A DNA stretch of 32,711 bases from Nitrosomonas communis (GCF_900114745.1 NZ_FOUB01000041.1:1-32711), one strand, 5' to 3'. Positions 1 through 8,776 are shown, counted from the stretch's first letter. The notes: generated by a model from the letters alone, not told the origin. Made by a program: numbers and translations.

Positions 1-95
1 GGTTCTCCTTCTCTCGAACGGATAATACTTTACGGCGGAATAATATCGGATAGGTCATCCCTAAATTATAATCAATTTATAGAGGATATGCTATA
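1..95 (+). other. AT-rich upstream segment; possible 3' end of another gene
   Basis: This stretch is much more AT-rich than the restriction genes that follow. The frame beginning at base 1 stays open to a TAG at 94-96, so it could be the last 31 codons of a gene outside the window, but I recognise nothing in the translation. An AGAGGA at 81-86 lies 9 nt before the GTG at 96 and could act as ribosome binding site for the next frame. The composition change near 96 looks like a recombination junction. Confidence 0.25.
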
Positions 96-443
96 GTGGA
101 CATCCTGCGCGACAAGGCCGGTCTGGAGTTCAAGCGCGACTCGCAGGCCAAAGTCGTGATTAAGGGCGGCGAGCTGGTGATCGAGCGCTTCTACCCGATG
201 AATCTGCTTCAAAAACTGTCGCTACAAAAGGAATCGGTCGAAGACTGGCGCGAGATGGTCGAGAGCATCATGATTGACTGGAACTATGACGGCGCTGTAT
301 TGCAACCGGCGGTGGTTGACATTCCAGGCAAGGACGATCTGGTCAAGGGTGCGTTCAAGGTACCGGAAGACGCAGGTACCATCCGCGTGAAGATCACCGA
401 CTTACTCTCAGAGTCGTGGGAAGGAAGCGTGAGCCATGGTTAA
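96..443 (+). CDS. C-terminal fragment resembling a type III restriction-modification methyltransferase (Mod)
   Basis: The 115 residues resemble, as I recall the family, the C-terminal end of site-specific DNA methyltransferases encoded just before type III Res subunits; they finish in a VRVKITDLL-type segment. No catalytic motif (DPPY/NPPY) or SAM-binding FxGxG is present, so this piece alone cannot methylate. An in-frame stop at 69-71 excludes a longer frame inside the window. GTG at 96 is used because it is the first start after that stop and has AGAGGA 9 nt upstream. It overlaps the next gene by 8 nt, the arrangement expected for a coupled mod-res pair. The methylase is probably 5'-truncated by a rearrangement; alternatively it is a small protein expressed from the GTG. 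The family call is moderate, the truncation an inference. Confidence 0.5.
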   Translation: MDILRDKAGLEFKRDSQAKVVIKGGELVIERFYPMNLLQKLSLQKESVEDWREMVESIMIDWNYDGAVLQPAVVDIPGKDDLVKGAFKVPEDAGTIRVKITDLLSESWEGSVSHG

Positions 444-3141
444 GCGAGCAGCGGCCGTGAGTGCGTCGCTCGATTTCGCTTTCTTCCGGTTCCTGTGGCG
501 GTTCTACCAGGACAACCGGGGCACGATTCGGCAAAATTACAAGGAGCTGACGCGCAAGTTCCTCGACTTCAACAACCTGGACAAGAACCCCAAGGCCTTC
601 CTGCGACAGCCGCAGTTCGAGGCGCTGGAGACCTACGTCTTCCTCAAAGAGTACCTTGGCAACGCCAAAGTCGAGGAGACTTTCAAGGCATGGTACGAGC
701 GCAGCGGCAAATTCGAAGGCCGCAAGTTTGGCTCTTTCCTTGGCACGCAGGGCCAGGAGATGTTCGAGTTCGGCGAGAAAGATCAGCTCGAGCTAAGCAC
801 GTACAAGGCACTATTCGAGCGGATGCGCAGGAACTCGCGCGTCTATCCGAACTATATATTTGCGCTGACGATGGGGACGGGCAAAACCATCCTCATGGCT
901 ACCTGCATTTTCTACGAGTTCCTGCTAGGCAACAAGTTCGAGAAGGACACCCGTTACTGCCACAACGCGCTGGTGTTCGCGCCGGACAAGACTGTGCTGC
1001 AATCGCTCAAGGAGATCGAGTCCTTCGACCTGACACGCGTCGTGCCGCTGGAATATGTAAATTTCCTGACGACGCACCTGCGCTTCCACTATCTCGAAGA
1101 AAATGGGACCTCGCTCGACACGCTGGATCGCTCGCGCTTCAACATCATCGTCTCGAACACGCACAAGATTATCCTCAAGCGTCAGCGCAAGGAGAAGACG
1201 GCTGTCGACCAGCTCTTTGGCCCGACCGGCAACACGTATACGACCACGGGCGTGTACGCCGATGCCGCCGATCTCTACAATTTTGGCCAACCAGAGGAAA
1301 AAGGCGAACTAGCCTCCAACCAACGCTTCGAGAAGCTGTGCCGCCTGGAACAGATCGGCATCTATGTGGATGAGGCTCACCATGCCTTCGGGAAGGCGCT
1401 GGCCAAGGACATGGGAACGGTCGCGACAGATACCAGCCTTCGCAAGACCATTGATGAGCTTGCAAAAAACCTACATGCGGTAGGCACCCGCGTGGTAGCC
1501 TGTTACAACTACACTGGCACTCCCTACGTCGGGCGAGAGGTACTGCCCGAGGTGGTTTATGCCTATGGGTTAAAGGAGGCCATCGACAAAGCATTCCTGA
1601 AAAAGGTCGTGCTGCACGGCTATACCAACACTCGTACCGACGAATTCGTGGACATTGCTATCGAACGTTTCCTCAAAGAGTCGGGCGAGCTGCGCCCTGA
1701 GGGCCTGCTGCCGAAGCTGGCCTTCTTCGCGGCGACCATAGACGAGTTAACTGGAGAACTGAAACCAGCGGTCGAACGAGCGTTGGTCAAGTACGGCATC
1801 CCGACTTCCCGCATCCTAATAAACGTGGGTAACGACAAGCATACGACAAACGATGACATCCGCGAATTCAACCGTCTCGACACCGAAGGGTCAGAGAAAC
1901 AGTTCATCCTACTGGTAAATAAAGGTCGCGAAGGTTGGAACTGCCGCTCACTCTTCGGCGTGGGATTATTCCGCGAGCCGCAATCGCGCGTCTTTGTTCT
2001 GCAAGCAACGATGCGATGCTTACGATCCATCGGCGAGGCACAGTACACGGGCCATGTCTTCCTTTCAGAGAACAACCTGCAAATCCTGAACGAGGAGCTG
2101 CAACAGAATTTCCGCATTAGTACCGAAGAGCTGCAGAAGATAGCTAGCGGCAAAGAACGTGTGAAAGTTCGGGTTGTCGAGCCACCGGTCAAGATCAAGT
2201 TAGTACGCGTGCGCAAGCAGTACGAAATGCGTGAAAAGAAGGTATTACCCGGGCAACCGCTGTGCCTTGAGCGGGCGAACAAGGAAGCCTGGAACACGAT
2301 GGTCGAAAAGTACCGGCTGATCGAAACACAGCAGGACGGGCTCAACATCGGCAACCCCGCACGAGCACTGAACAGCCGCACCTTCGACCTGACCTCACGC
2401 CGCGAGAAGCGAGCGTTCTCTCGGATAACTTTGGTCGCAGAAATTTCGCGGTACCTCAACCGCAGTCCACTAGAAATCGAAGATCTGCTCGACTCGACCA
2501 AGGAAGGAACAAACGAGCTCGTGGCCATCGTTAACGAATTCAATGAGCTGCTCTACGACGAGATCATCCCGAGACTGTTTCGGATGCTCTTCGACCTTGA
2601 TGAAACGCAAATGACCGAAGAGCACGCGGTCGAACTCATCAAGCTTCCGCCCAGTGGCTACTACGAGGTCACGGCTACCAAAGACAAGATCGTTCGCATG
2701 ACTGACCCGATCTTCAAGGACGATTGCGCCAAGAGCTTCCATCTAGATACCTACTGCTTCGACTCCAACCCAGAGCGCACTCTGTTCTGGGATCTTCTTC
2801 GTGAGCAGCGGGTAAAGAAGATCTATTTCACGGGCATGCTCACGCACGGCCAGTCAGATTTTTTCATCCAGTACATCAACCCGGACTTACACACCGTGCA
2901 CAGCTACTACCCAGACTTCATCTTTCTAAGAGAAGAACCAGACGGCACGGAGAAATACGTGATCGTCGAGGTCAAGGGAGACCACCAGATCGACGATGCT
3001 GTCGTTCAAGCCAAGAAGGATTTCGCTCAGCAGATCGCTGTAGCCAGCGGCATGGAGTACCACATGATTAAATCAACAGATGCAGATAATCGGCAATACA
3101 AATTTTTAATGAAGCAGGCGAGTACAAAGTCACTTATATAA
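436..3141 (+). CDS. Type III restriction enzyme Res subunit (DEAD/DEAH helicase-nuclease)
   Basis: A 901-residue superfamily 2 translocase/endonuclease which, with a Mod partner, would hydrolyse ATP and cut unmodified DNA. Visible motifs are Walker A MGTGKT at residues 146-151, Walker B/DEAH at 312-315 followed by H, a motif V-like GREGWN near 500, a motif VI-like QATMRCLR near 520, and a C-terminal PD-(D/E)xK nuclease with PD at 826-827 and EVK at 845-847. All are intact. The ATG at 436 overlaps the previous frame (ATGGTTAA) and has a GGAAGGAAG Shine-Dalgarno about 8 nt upstream, so translation is probably coupled. GC content is clearly higher than in the AT-rich DNA downstream, suggesting transfer. 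The final ~25 codons become AT-rich, so the C-terminus may have been altered. Without a full Mod the enzyme would be inactive or would need a methylase from elsewhere. Confidence 0.85.
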   Translation: MVKRAAAVSASLDFAFFRFLWRFYQDNRGTIRQNYKELTRKFLDFNNLDKNPKAFLRQPQFEALETYVFLKEYLGNAKVEETFKAWYERSGKFEGRKFGSFLGTQGQEMFEFGEKDQLELSTYKALFERMRRNSRVYPNYIFALTMGTGKTILMATCIFYEFLLGNKFEKDTRYCHNALVFAPDKTVLQSLKEIESFDLTRVVPLEYVNFLTTHLRFHYLEENGTSLDTLDRSRFNIIVSNTHKIILKRQRKEKTAVDQLFGPTGNTYTTTGVYADAADLYNFGQPEEKGELASNQRFEKLCRLEQIGIYVDEAHHAFGKALAKDMGTVATDTSLRKTIDELAKNLHAVGTRVVACYNYTGTPYVGREVLPEVVYAYGLKEAIDKAFLKKVVLHGYTNTRTDEFVDIAIERFLKESGELRPEGLLPKLAFFAATIDELTGELKPAVERALVKYGIPTSRILINVGNDKHTTNDDIREFNRLDTEGSEKQFILLVNKGREGWNCRSLFGVGLFREPQSRVFVLQATMRCLRSIGEAQYTGHVFLSENNLQILNEELQQNFRISTEELQKIASGKERVKVRVVEPPVKIKLVRVRKQYEMREKKVLPGQPLCLERANKEAWNTMVEKYRLIETQQDGLNIGNPARALNSRTFDLTSRREKRAFSRITLVAEISRYLNRSPLEIEDLLDSTKEGTNELVAIVNEFNELLYDEIIPRLFRMLFDLDETQMTEEHAVELIKLPPSGYYEVTATKDKIVRMTDPIFKDDCAKSFHLDTYCFDSNPERTLFWDLLREQRVKKIYFTGMLTHGQSDFFIQYINPDLHTVHSYYPDFIFLREEPDGTEKYVIVEVKGDHQIDDAVVQAKKDFAQQIAVASGMEYHMIKSTDADNRQYKFLMKQASTKSLI

Positions 3142-3159
3142 TCTAATGAGCCTAACTGT

Positions 3160-3560
3160 TTAGTCCCATGGTATTCTGGAAAGAATCAACGCAAAATCGT
3201 TCATGCCCTTTTTGCCTATATGTTGGCAAATGTATTCATAAAAGATAAGGCCCTTGTGGGTTTTCAGCCGCTTGGCGAAGTTATACACCATTAAAAAAGT
3301 ATATAGGTGAGCCTTCGGCTGGTCATATGAATCATAATAACATCGCTTTACAATCACTTCCTTAATTATTCTATTCATGCGCTCGACCTAATCGTTCGTT
3401 CAGGGATGTTTTGGTTGTGATCCGTGTTCGATGCAATGTTCATGACCGCACAGATCGAACATATGCGTAATTGACTGCGCTGTTGGCCCATGGCAGTAGC
3501 GCGGCGTGTGGCAGAACTGCCAGCGATCTTGATTTAACAGTCCGGGGCTCAGTCGCTTAG
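3160..3560 (-). pseudogene. IS481-family transposase, degraded C-terminal remnant
   Basis: Reading the minus strand from about 3560 gives a sequence matching the IS481 transposase core and C-terminus: a degraded TDNGxQF-like segment, a THMFD...EHGIEH-like stretch, KHP(W)TN(G)(Q)VERMNR, then IKE..VKR..YDS and RRLKT..GL..YEYIC. Two stops sit inside the frame: TGA where W is expected (rc 3400-3402) and TAG where Q is expected (rc 3388-3390). The N-terminal half is missing, and bases 3561-3826 hold nothing I can identify. No terminal repeats were found. The relic lies between the restriction gene and the ATPase gene, so it may mark an old boundary of the island. Confidence 0.75.
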
Positions 3561-3826
3561 GCCTACAAATAATGAAAAATCCAAAGTAGCTTTTTACCTG
3601 GCACTGAACCAGCGCGCAAAAACTGAAGCTGAGCAATGCATATGGCGGCCTCCACCTTTGTTTCTCATGTAAAAAATTAGGTACACCAGTTTCTTCCAAG
3701 CTTGTTCCGGAATCGACTGTGTAAGTGAAGGGATGATGTATTACAGAACTCTATTACTTCTACAAATTTTTCTGCTGCTACTGATAATAAGTACAGGTCC
3801 TAAATTAATTTAATCACTTCATCTAA

Positions 3827-5068
3827 CTATCTAACAAAATTTTTCTTGATAACCTTCTCAGAGTCCTTGTCTTTAAATAAAATTAATCTTATACACATCA
3901 AATATCTTGGATCTCTAATAGAATATGTACTAGTTTTCTCATTTCTGATAAGCAAAGGAGTATCACCATTTGTCAATTCGCTAAGTATCGAGCCGATACC
4001 CATATTGGTCTTTGGTACTGTACGTGGAAATTCTTTTCTAATAAGGCTATCAACATCTGAAGAATCAAATTGGTGAGAACGTATCTTTGCGATACAATAA
4101 ATAACTTGATTTCGTCTAGCTACAGATGTTTCGCGGCTATTTAAATGACCTTCTAAAACTTGATAACTTTGCCTTAGACCTAGTATCAGCCATTGGTAAT
4201 CTGCCTTTGAAAGTAAAGACTTATCATACTTCCAATTATTTTCTTCAATCTCATACGCTAATACTTCGCAGTACTCATGAACACGCTGAGCGATACCTAG
4301 ACTGACATTCCAAACATGTTCAGCTAATTCATTTAAAGTTGTTAACGTTATTTTTATCTCTAGCTGATCAAATCCCTTCTTTATTATTTCTCTCGTTTGG
4401 GTAAAATCTAAACCAGAAACTTTTTCTATTTCTTGGATTCGATTTGCTACAGATTCTATATTTTTTGTTTCTCTAAAATATTGAAGAACACCATTAGGAA
4501 TTCCCACGATTAGCAAATTAATGTTACATGTTGCATAGCGCGTATCATCAAGCAGAATGATAATATCTGCTAATTCATCCATTAACTTACTCGACTGAAA
4601 AATTGATTCAAGATTATCTAAAACCAATACTTTTTTATCTTGAGATACACTTGAAAAAAACTTAAAAGCCTTAAGAAGTGGCTCTTCTTGTGTTATCTCA
4701 AATTTGCCATTATGTTTTAATCCTCCCTTTGCGAAATATGTATTGATTTCAGCTAGTTTTTCTTCACTATAACCTAACTTATAAGTAGTACCTGGTTCGA
4801 TTATGCAGTTAACAATTTCTTGGGTAAGTGAATTTAATCTTGAAGCATTGGCACAATTTGCTACTACAAATGGAATAGAATTATCTTTCAAAACCTTTTT
4901 ATATAGCCATGATTTTCCATTACCACTTTCACCAAAAATTAATAGATGAGAATTCTTTTTTAAAGAGCGAGCAAGAATTTTTTCGTGAATAATTCGCTCA
5001 ACATACATATTGGCATTTACTTCGCTTCTTCTTGGAGTAAATACTTCACTTATCTCCTTTCTACTCAT
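3827..5068 (-). CDS. Orphan AAA/STAND-like ATP-binding protein
   Basis: A 413-residue cytoplasmic ATPase. Residues 1-40 lead into a P-loop GESGNGKS at 46-53, and a Walker B-like VLVLDN ends at D151-N152. A GIP segment near 185 resembles the sensor-1 area of ORC/TniB-like ATPases. The rest is helical with a charged C-terminus that could hold a winged helix (inference). There is no transmembrane segment and no nuclease motif. The start ATG has AGGA about 8 nt upstream. The gene is strikingly AT-rich compared with both neighbours and stands alone, flanked by an IS relic and an unidentified patch, so it is probably an acquired accessory gene. Its position between type III Res and Mrr suggests defence or mobile-element biology, but the sequence does not reveal a function. 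The ATPase call is firm. Confidence 0.7.
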   Translation of the reverse strand: MSRKEISEVFTPRRSEVNANMYVERIIHEKILARSLKKNSHLLIFGESGNGKSWLYKKVLKDNSIPFVVANCANASRLNSLTQEIVNCIIEPGTTYKLGYSEEKLAEINTYFAKGGLKHNGKFEITQEEPLLKAFKFFSSVSQDKKVLVLDNLESIFQSSKLMDELADIIILLDDTRYATCNINLLIVGIPNGVLQYFRETKNIESVANRIQEIEKVSGLDFTQTREIIKKGFDQLEIKITLTTLNELAEHVWNVSLGIAQRVHEYCEVLAYEIEENNWKYDKSLLSKADYQWLILGLRQSYQVLEGHLNSRETSVARRNQVIYCIAKIRSHQFDSSDVDSLIRKEFPRTVPKTNMGIGSILSELTNGDTPLLIRNEKTSTYSIRDPRYLMCIRLILFKDKDSEKVIKKNFVR

Positions 5069-5735
5069 AAAAAATTCCTGAAAAAATAATGAAAATAAGG
5101 ACTAGCTTAACAGTAGGTTAAAATTAATATTTTATATATAAGGTTTAATCTTAGATTCTTCTTTGTAATTACCTATCTTTAATAAATTCAGCTATAGTTT
5201 TAGCTCAAGAGATATAGCGATACTCATTTCAGCATATTATAAGTCGAAGACATCTAGTCTATTCAATTAGGTAAGATGACATAAATCCTATTAAATAGCG
5301 TTTCAATCCGGGGCAATAATTCAGGCTTTGCTCGCCCGGAGAAAACAGAAAGTAGAGAATCTAGGTCGTCATTTAAATACAACTAGCTACATACACGACC
5401 GAGGGCCCCAGCTGAACAGGATAAAAGCTCAAGCGAACTCTCGCCCGGCTTAGGCAGAATGATCATCTCCACGCTATTACACCCGCCCAAGGGCTGTAGG
5501 GAGCCGCACGGGATGACTAACCTCAATATGCCCGCTTCCCCAATTGGCCTATAGCGCCTACTATGTGTGCCTGAGAAGCCAGTTACGCTCACTCTTTCCC
5601 AGAACCGCAGACAGTCGAGCCAACTGACATTCACCTTCCTCTACATCGGCTCCACGATTCTGTCAGCATACTGCTAGAATAAGAATCCCCAGAAATATAA
5701 GGCTCAATTTAAGTTAATTCTTGGATAATTAAAAT
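5069..5735. other. Intergenic stretch with an unidentified GC-rich patch
   Basis: Bases 5069-5300 are AT-rich and carry the upstream region of the ATPase gene. Bases 5300-5650 are abruptly GC-richer with many short palindromic words such as GGGCCC. An 83-codon minus-strand frame (5383-5634) crosses the patch, but its composition (many Ser, Gly, Cys) is not convincing as protein. It could be a structured RNA or a retroelement/IS remnant; I could not match it to RNase P, tmRNA or a group II intron domain V. The final ~90 bases are AT-rich upstream sequence of the mrr-like gene, with no strong Shine-Dalgarno. Confidence 0.4.
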
Positions 5736-6634
5736 ATGGCAAAAGAAAAGCTATCTCGCTCTCGGGAGCTTGCATCTAAAGTAATTTTTGCAGCTTTACA
5801 AATTCTGAGCGAGAAAGGAGGACAAGCTCCAGGTAAAGAGGTGATTTTAGAAGTTGAGAAGCGCGTAAACCTTGATGACTGGGCTAAAGCCATATATGAA
5901 AAATCAGGGTATGTTCGTTGGCAATCAATGCTTCATTTTTATAGCATTGACTGTATTAAAGCAGGATATCTCGTAAAGAAAAAAGGAGTGTGGTATCTAA
6001 CTCCTGAGGGTGAGAATGCGCTGAAACTTGGAGAAATTGATTTACTTAATGCTGCCACTAGTGCATATAAAAAATGGAAGAATGAGAATCAACCTTCTGA
6101 AGTAATAAAAGGTCAAGATGTTACTGAGGAAGGGCAACAAGGACAAGAAGCAACAATTCAGGAAGTAGAGCAATTGGCAATCGAGGGACTAAAAAAGCAC
6201 ATTCAACAGAAAATCCCTACGAGTTTCAGGACTTGGTTGCTGCTTTGCTCCGTGGGATGGGATATTACACGCCTTTCGTCGCACCCAAAGGGAAAGATGG
6301 TGGAATTGATGTAATCGCATACCGTGATCCGCTTGGAACAGTTACACCCCGTATCAAAGTTCAAATCAAGCACCGCGAAGAGACAGCTTCAGTTCATGAA
6401 ATTCGTCAACTTATGGGATTGTTGCAGAAAGACGGTGATGTTGGGATATTTGTATCATCGGGTGGCTTTACTGCAGATGCGAAAACTACTGCACGTACTT
6501 CTCATGTTCATGTAGAGCTTATTGATCTAAACCGTTTCATTACCTTATGGCAGGAGTTTTATCATAAGCTTGGAGATGAAGATAAAGCACGACTTCCACT
6601 CATTCCTATTTTTTTCTATTCACCTGTGATATAA
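5736..6634 (+). pseudogene. mrr: Mrr-like type IV restriction endonuclease, frameshifted
   Basis: Two overlapping frames together give about 299 residues, close to E. coli Mrr (304). Frame 1 (from ATG 5736) encodes the N-terminal winged-helix domain, which recognises modified DNA in this family, to about residue 158. Homology then moves to another frame at the A-run 6210-6213: restoring one A gives QQKNPYEFQDLVAALLRGMG and reads on to the TAA at 6632-6634. The C-terminal half carries the Mrr variant of the PD-(D/E)xK fold, with KDGGIDV and then VQIKHR, so catalytic D and QxK are present. Without correction frame 1 ends at 6314 and yields an inactive 192-residue protein. The cause could be decay, polymerase slippage, phase variation or a sequencing error. 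The stop is only 3 bp from the end of the convergent pseudogene. Confidence 0.75.
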
Positions 6635-7133
6635 GAATTACTCACCTTCCCAAAGAATAACGCCATAAATGGCATCATTTTACATCTCCTTTTAGAAGCG
6701 TTAAGCAGAGAAATCAAGTTGTTATTGATCATACTAACTGTTTTCTGCTCATCAGAAGAAACGATTCGATTTTGAGCTTTATAAAGTTTAAACTGCCAGA
6801 TTGCTGGTAGGATTTGATTTGGTGAGCTTGGGGCACCAGAATCTCCGCAATATAAGGAGGTGCCTTGATCACGGAAGTATGCCAGTCTACTCTTTTCAGG
6901 CTGTGCAGATCCCCCAACAACGCTAATATCGGAGCCTGGCTTATTTGCTTCGCCAGTCTTTCGGCCATCCATCCTCCCCGGTTGACGTTTAGTTTTCCCC
7001 CATCGATAGCGATCAGTTTCAGGCAAGTGCCTCTCCTTTTCATTGCAATCAACGAGCGGTAGGAAGGATAGTCCACCATCGGTGGAATCTCGATATCCAC
7101 TATAGATGTCTTGCCTTCTACGGCCTCATCTAG

Positions 7134-7966
7134 GTTCTGTTGACATTTCGTAATAATCCACGAGTATCTTATTCATTTCCTGTGAGAATGAATAGCAGAA
7201 CAGAACTAATCGATGAACAATGGAAATTTTTATATCGACTCTTGCTGCTTCAAAAGCGTGTTTATATCGGAAGCGTTGAGATATGTCGTCGTTTTTTGAA
7301 TGCAGTGTTGTGGATTTTACGCAGTGGGGCACAATGGCGCTTGTTGCCACAGTCATTGGGTAAATAGAATTCAGTTTTTAAACGCTTTTCACGCTGGTGC
7401 AAGCATGAAGTCTGGAAATTTCTGCATGCAGGCTGCCGCCAATATCCCGACCTACAACAAATTCTGACTGATAGTACGATTATCCGTGCACATGCTTGTG
7501 CTGCTGGCGCAACAAACAGTTCGGCGCAAGCACAAGCCCTGGGGCGCTCAAAAGGCGGCTTCACCACTAAAATTCATGCTGTTACCGATGCGTTAGGCAA
7601 CCCGCTGGATTTTATCCTGACTGGCGGTCAAGCCAGCGATATCGGACAAGCTGAGAATCTGTTGGCTCTGACGGCAGAAGGCGCGGTCGCTCTGGTGGGT
7701 GATAAAGGTTATGATAGCGATGCTTTTATTCAAACGCTCACTGAAAAAGGCGTTGAACCTGTTATTCCGCCTCGCAGCAATCGAATCAATGCAAGAGATT
7801 GCGATTGGTTTGTTTATAAATAGCGTCATTTGATTGAGTGTTTCTTCAACAAAATTAAGCATTACAGAAGAATATCCTCACGCTATGAAAAAATGGCTGG
7901 AAATTATATGGGCTTTATACGGTTTGCCTCAGCATTAATTTGGCTCCGTTAAAATGTCAACAGAAC
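7134..7966 (+). mobile_element. IS5-family insertion sequence (IS427-like)
   Basis: An 833-bp element bounded by inverted repeats GTTCTGTTGACATTT at the left and the exact complement at the right (about 7952-7966). Each end is flanked by CTAG (7130-7133 and 7967-7970), a 4-bp target duplication of the YTAR type known for the IS427 group. It carries one transposase frame on the plus strand. It interrupts the minus-strand Tiki/ChaN-like gene: the coding sequence on either side can be joined across it. Confidence 0.9.
7188..7952 (+). pseudogene. IS5-family transposase with two in-frame amber codons
   Basis: ATG 7188 opens a 255-codon frame (254 residues plus the TAA at 7950-7952) in one continuous phase. 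The N-terminus shows LIDEQW and LNAVLWILRSGAQWRLLP, the usual IS5 helix-turn-helix region. The DDE residues are all visible: D in LTDSTIIRAH, D in VGDKGYDSDAF and E in HLIECFFNKIK. Two TAG codons break it: 7365-7367, where tryptophan is expected (LGK-W-NSVFKRF), and 7821-7823, just before RHLIECFF. No frameshift is present, so only point mutations separate it from a working transposase. It would be inactive in cis unless ambers are suppressed. Confidence 0.85.
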
Positions 7967-8250
7967 CTAGAGTTGCATGTTGGCTGCTGGCAATCTCCAA
8001 GGCGACAGACAGGAACCTACCCTGCTATAGATAGCTGGGATATTAACTCTTGGAAGAATTGAGTGGATTCAGGGCGCATATGAGGTTCACCAATAATCGT
8101 AATGCTGTGAGGCTCCAAGCCTTCCACGATCCGTTTTTGGTCTCCGGTTGAATGAGCCTGGAGCAAAGAAAACAGAATAACTATAAAGGAAAGCAGGCAA
8201 ACCATCCTTTCTTTCAGAGCTACAGATGTGAAGCACACAGACTTCACGCT

Positions 8251-8745
8251 TCACTGCCTTGCCTTCCGCCATTCCCAAGGTGGAATTTGCTGGGCTTCCG
8301 GTAAATTCCATAATCCCGCCCTGTTCTGCTTAGCCTGCCTCTCTAAAGCATAGAGATTCTGATCGCTGGCATATTCTCTATATACCCAAGCTGCACCGAG
8401 CCTTACCATTTCAGCATTGACATCGATATCGTCCGTATAGACACGTCCGACTTTACGTCCATAGCGATCTGTATCCTGCACTTTGACACTTATAGTTTTT
8501 CCATAGACAAGTCGCGATAATTCCTGCTTGGCACGCGATCCATAGGGTTGCGCTGATTCTGGTGTATCGATCTCAGCGAGCCGCACTTTGATTTGCTGCT
8601 TACGATCATCCAGGATAGTGATCGTGTCACCATCCGATACCCCGACCACACGCCCGATATGTTCCTGAGCCACTGCGAATAACGGCAAGCACGCGATGCA
8701 TAGTAAGAGTAGAAATAAAACTCTTTTAAAATTAATGAAATTCAT
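8251..8745 (-). CDS. Secreted thermonuclease-family (SNase) endonuclease
   Basis: A 164-residue protein with a clear Sec signal (hydrophobic residues about 9-26 ending AVA), so it is expected outside the cytoplasm. The mature part is a staphylococcal-nuclease OB fold: DGDTITI, then VRLAEIDTPE with the Arg and Glu of the active site, then DRYGRKVGRVY with the second catalytic Arg. This family degrades DNA and RNA in a Ca2+-dependent way. The C-terminal AGLWNLPEAQ...PPWEWRKA is typical of proteobacterial members. ATG 8745 has AAAGG about 8 nt upstream; a stronger AAGGAGGT lies before a 14-codon leader frame that overlaps this start. The Tiki/ChaN-like pseudogene followed it directly in a probable operon. 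Confidence 0.9.
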   Translation of the reverse strand: MNFINFKRVLFLLLLCIACLPLFAVAQEHIGRVVGVSDGDTITILDDRKQQIKVRLAEIDTPESAQPYGSRAKQELSRLVYGKTISVKVQDTDRYGRKVGRVYTDDIDVNAEMVRLGAAWVYREYASDQNLYALERQAKQNRAGLWNLPEAQQIPPWEWRKARQ

Positions 8746-8776
8746 TATAAAGCCTTTGCTCGCTTGTTTCTTTCAT
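8732..8776 (-). CDS. Possible 14-residue leader peptide overlapping the nuclease start
   Basis: A strong AAGGAGGTA (8781-8789, complement) sits 6 nt before an ATG at 8776 that opens 14 codons, MKETSEQRLYNEFH, ending in TAA at 8732-8734. The frame runs past the nuclease ATG (8745) in another phase, so ribosomes loaded here could re-initiate at the nuclease. It may instead be chance, with the Shine-Dalgarno serving the nuclease from an unusual distance. Confidence 0.3.
   Translation of the reverse strand: MKETSEQRLYNEFH

Larger units (their letters stand above)
6638..8247 (-). pseudogene. Secreted Tiki/ChaN-like protein gene, split by IS5 and frameshifted
   Basis: The 5' part (8247 to 7967) starts at GTG 8247 or ATG 8205 and encodes a hydrophobic export signal, then an IIGEPH...RPES motif. 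A TAG at 8017-8019 ends that frame, but the neighbouring frame continues with RFLSVALEIASSQ up to the IS end. Beyond the element the same strand resumes at 7133 with DEAVEGKT, then AIDGGKLNVNR, WMAERLAKQ and LALLGDLHSLK. Homology-like text shifts frame near 6800 and again near 6675, ending DAIYGVILWEGE and TAA at 6638-6640. Without the insert it would be about 260 residues. The GExH...E...LGxLH pattern resembles the EreA/ChaN/Tiki superfamily, which is an inference from motifs. Its start lies 3 bp past the nuclease stop, so the two were probably one operon. Confidence 0.65.

Noticed and set aside
495..1373. 292-codon open frame overlapping the res gene
   Set aside because: It is a shadow of the GC-rich Res reading frame; the Res frame has motifs and the alternative has none.
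1620..2543. 307-codon minus-strand open frame inside res
   Set aside because: Antisense shadow, Ser/Arg-rich, no recognisable domain or ribosome site.
5300..5345. GTTTCAATCC word resembling a CRISPR repeat end (also at 10665)
   Set aside because: Only isolated single occurrences with no regularly spaced copies; the one at 10665 belongs to the umuC relic.
5383..5634. 83-codon minus-strand frame
   Set aside because: No similarity I recognise, atypical composition, no ribosome binding site; described only as an unidentified patch.
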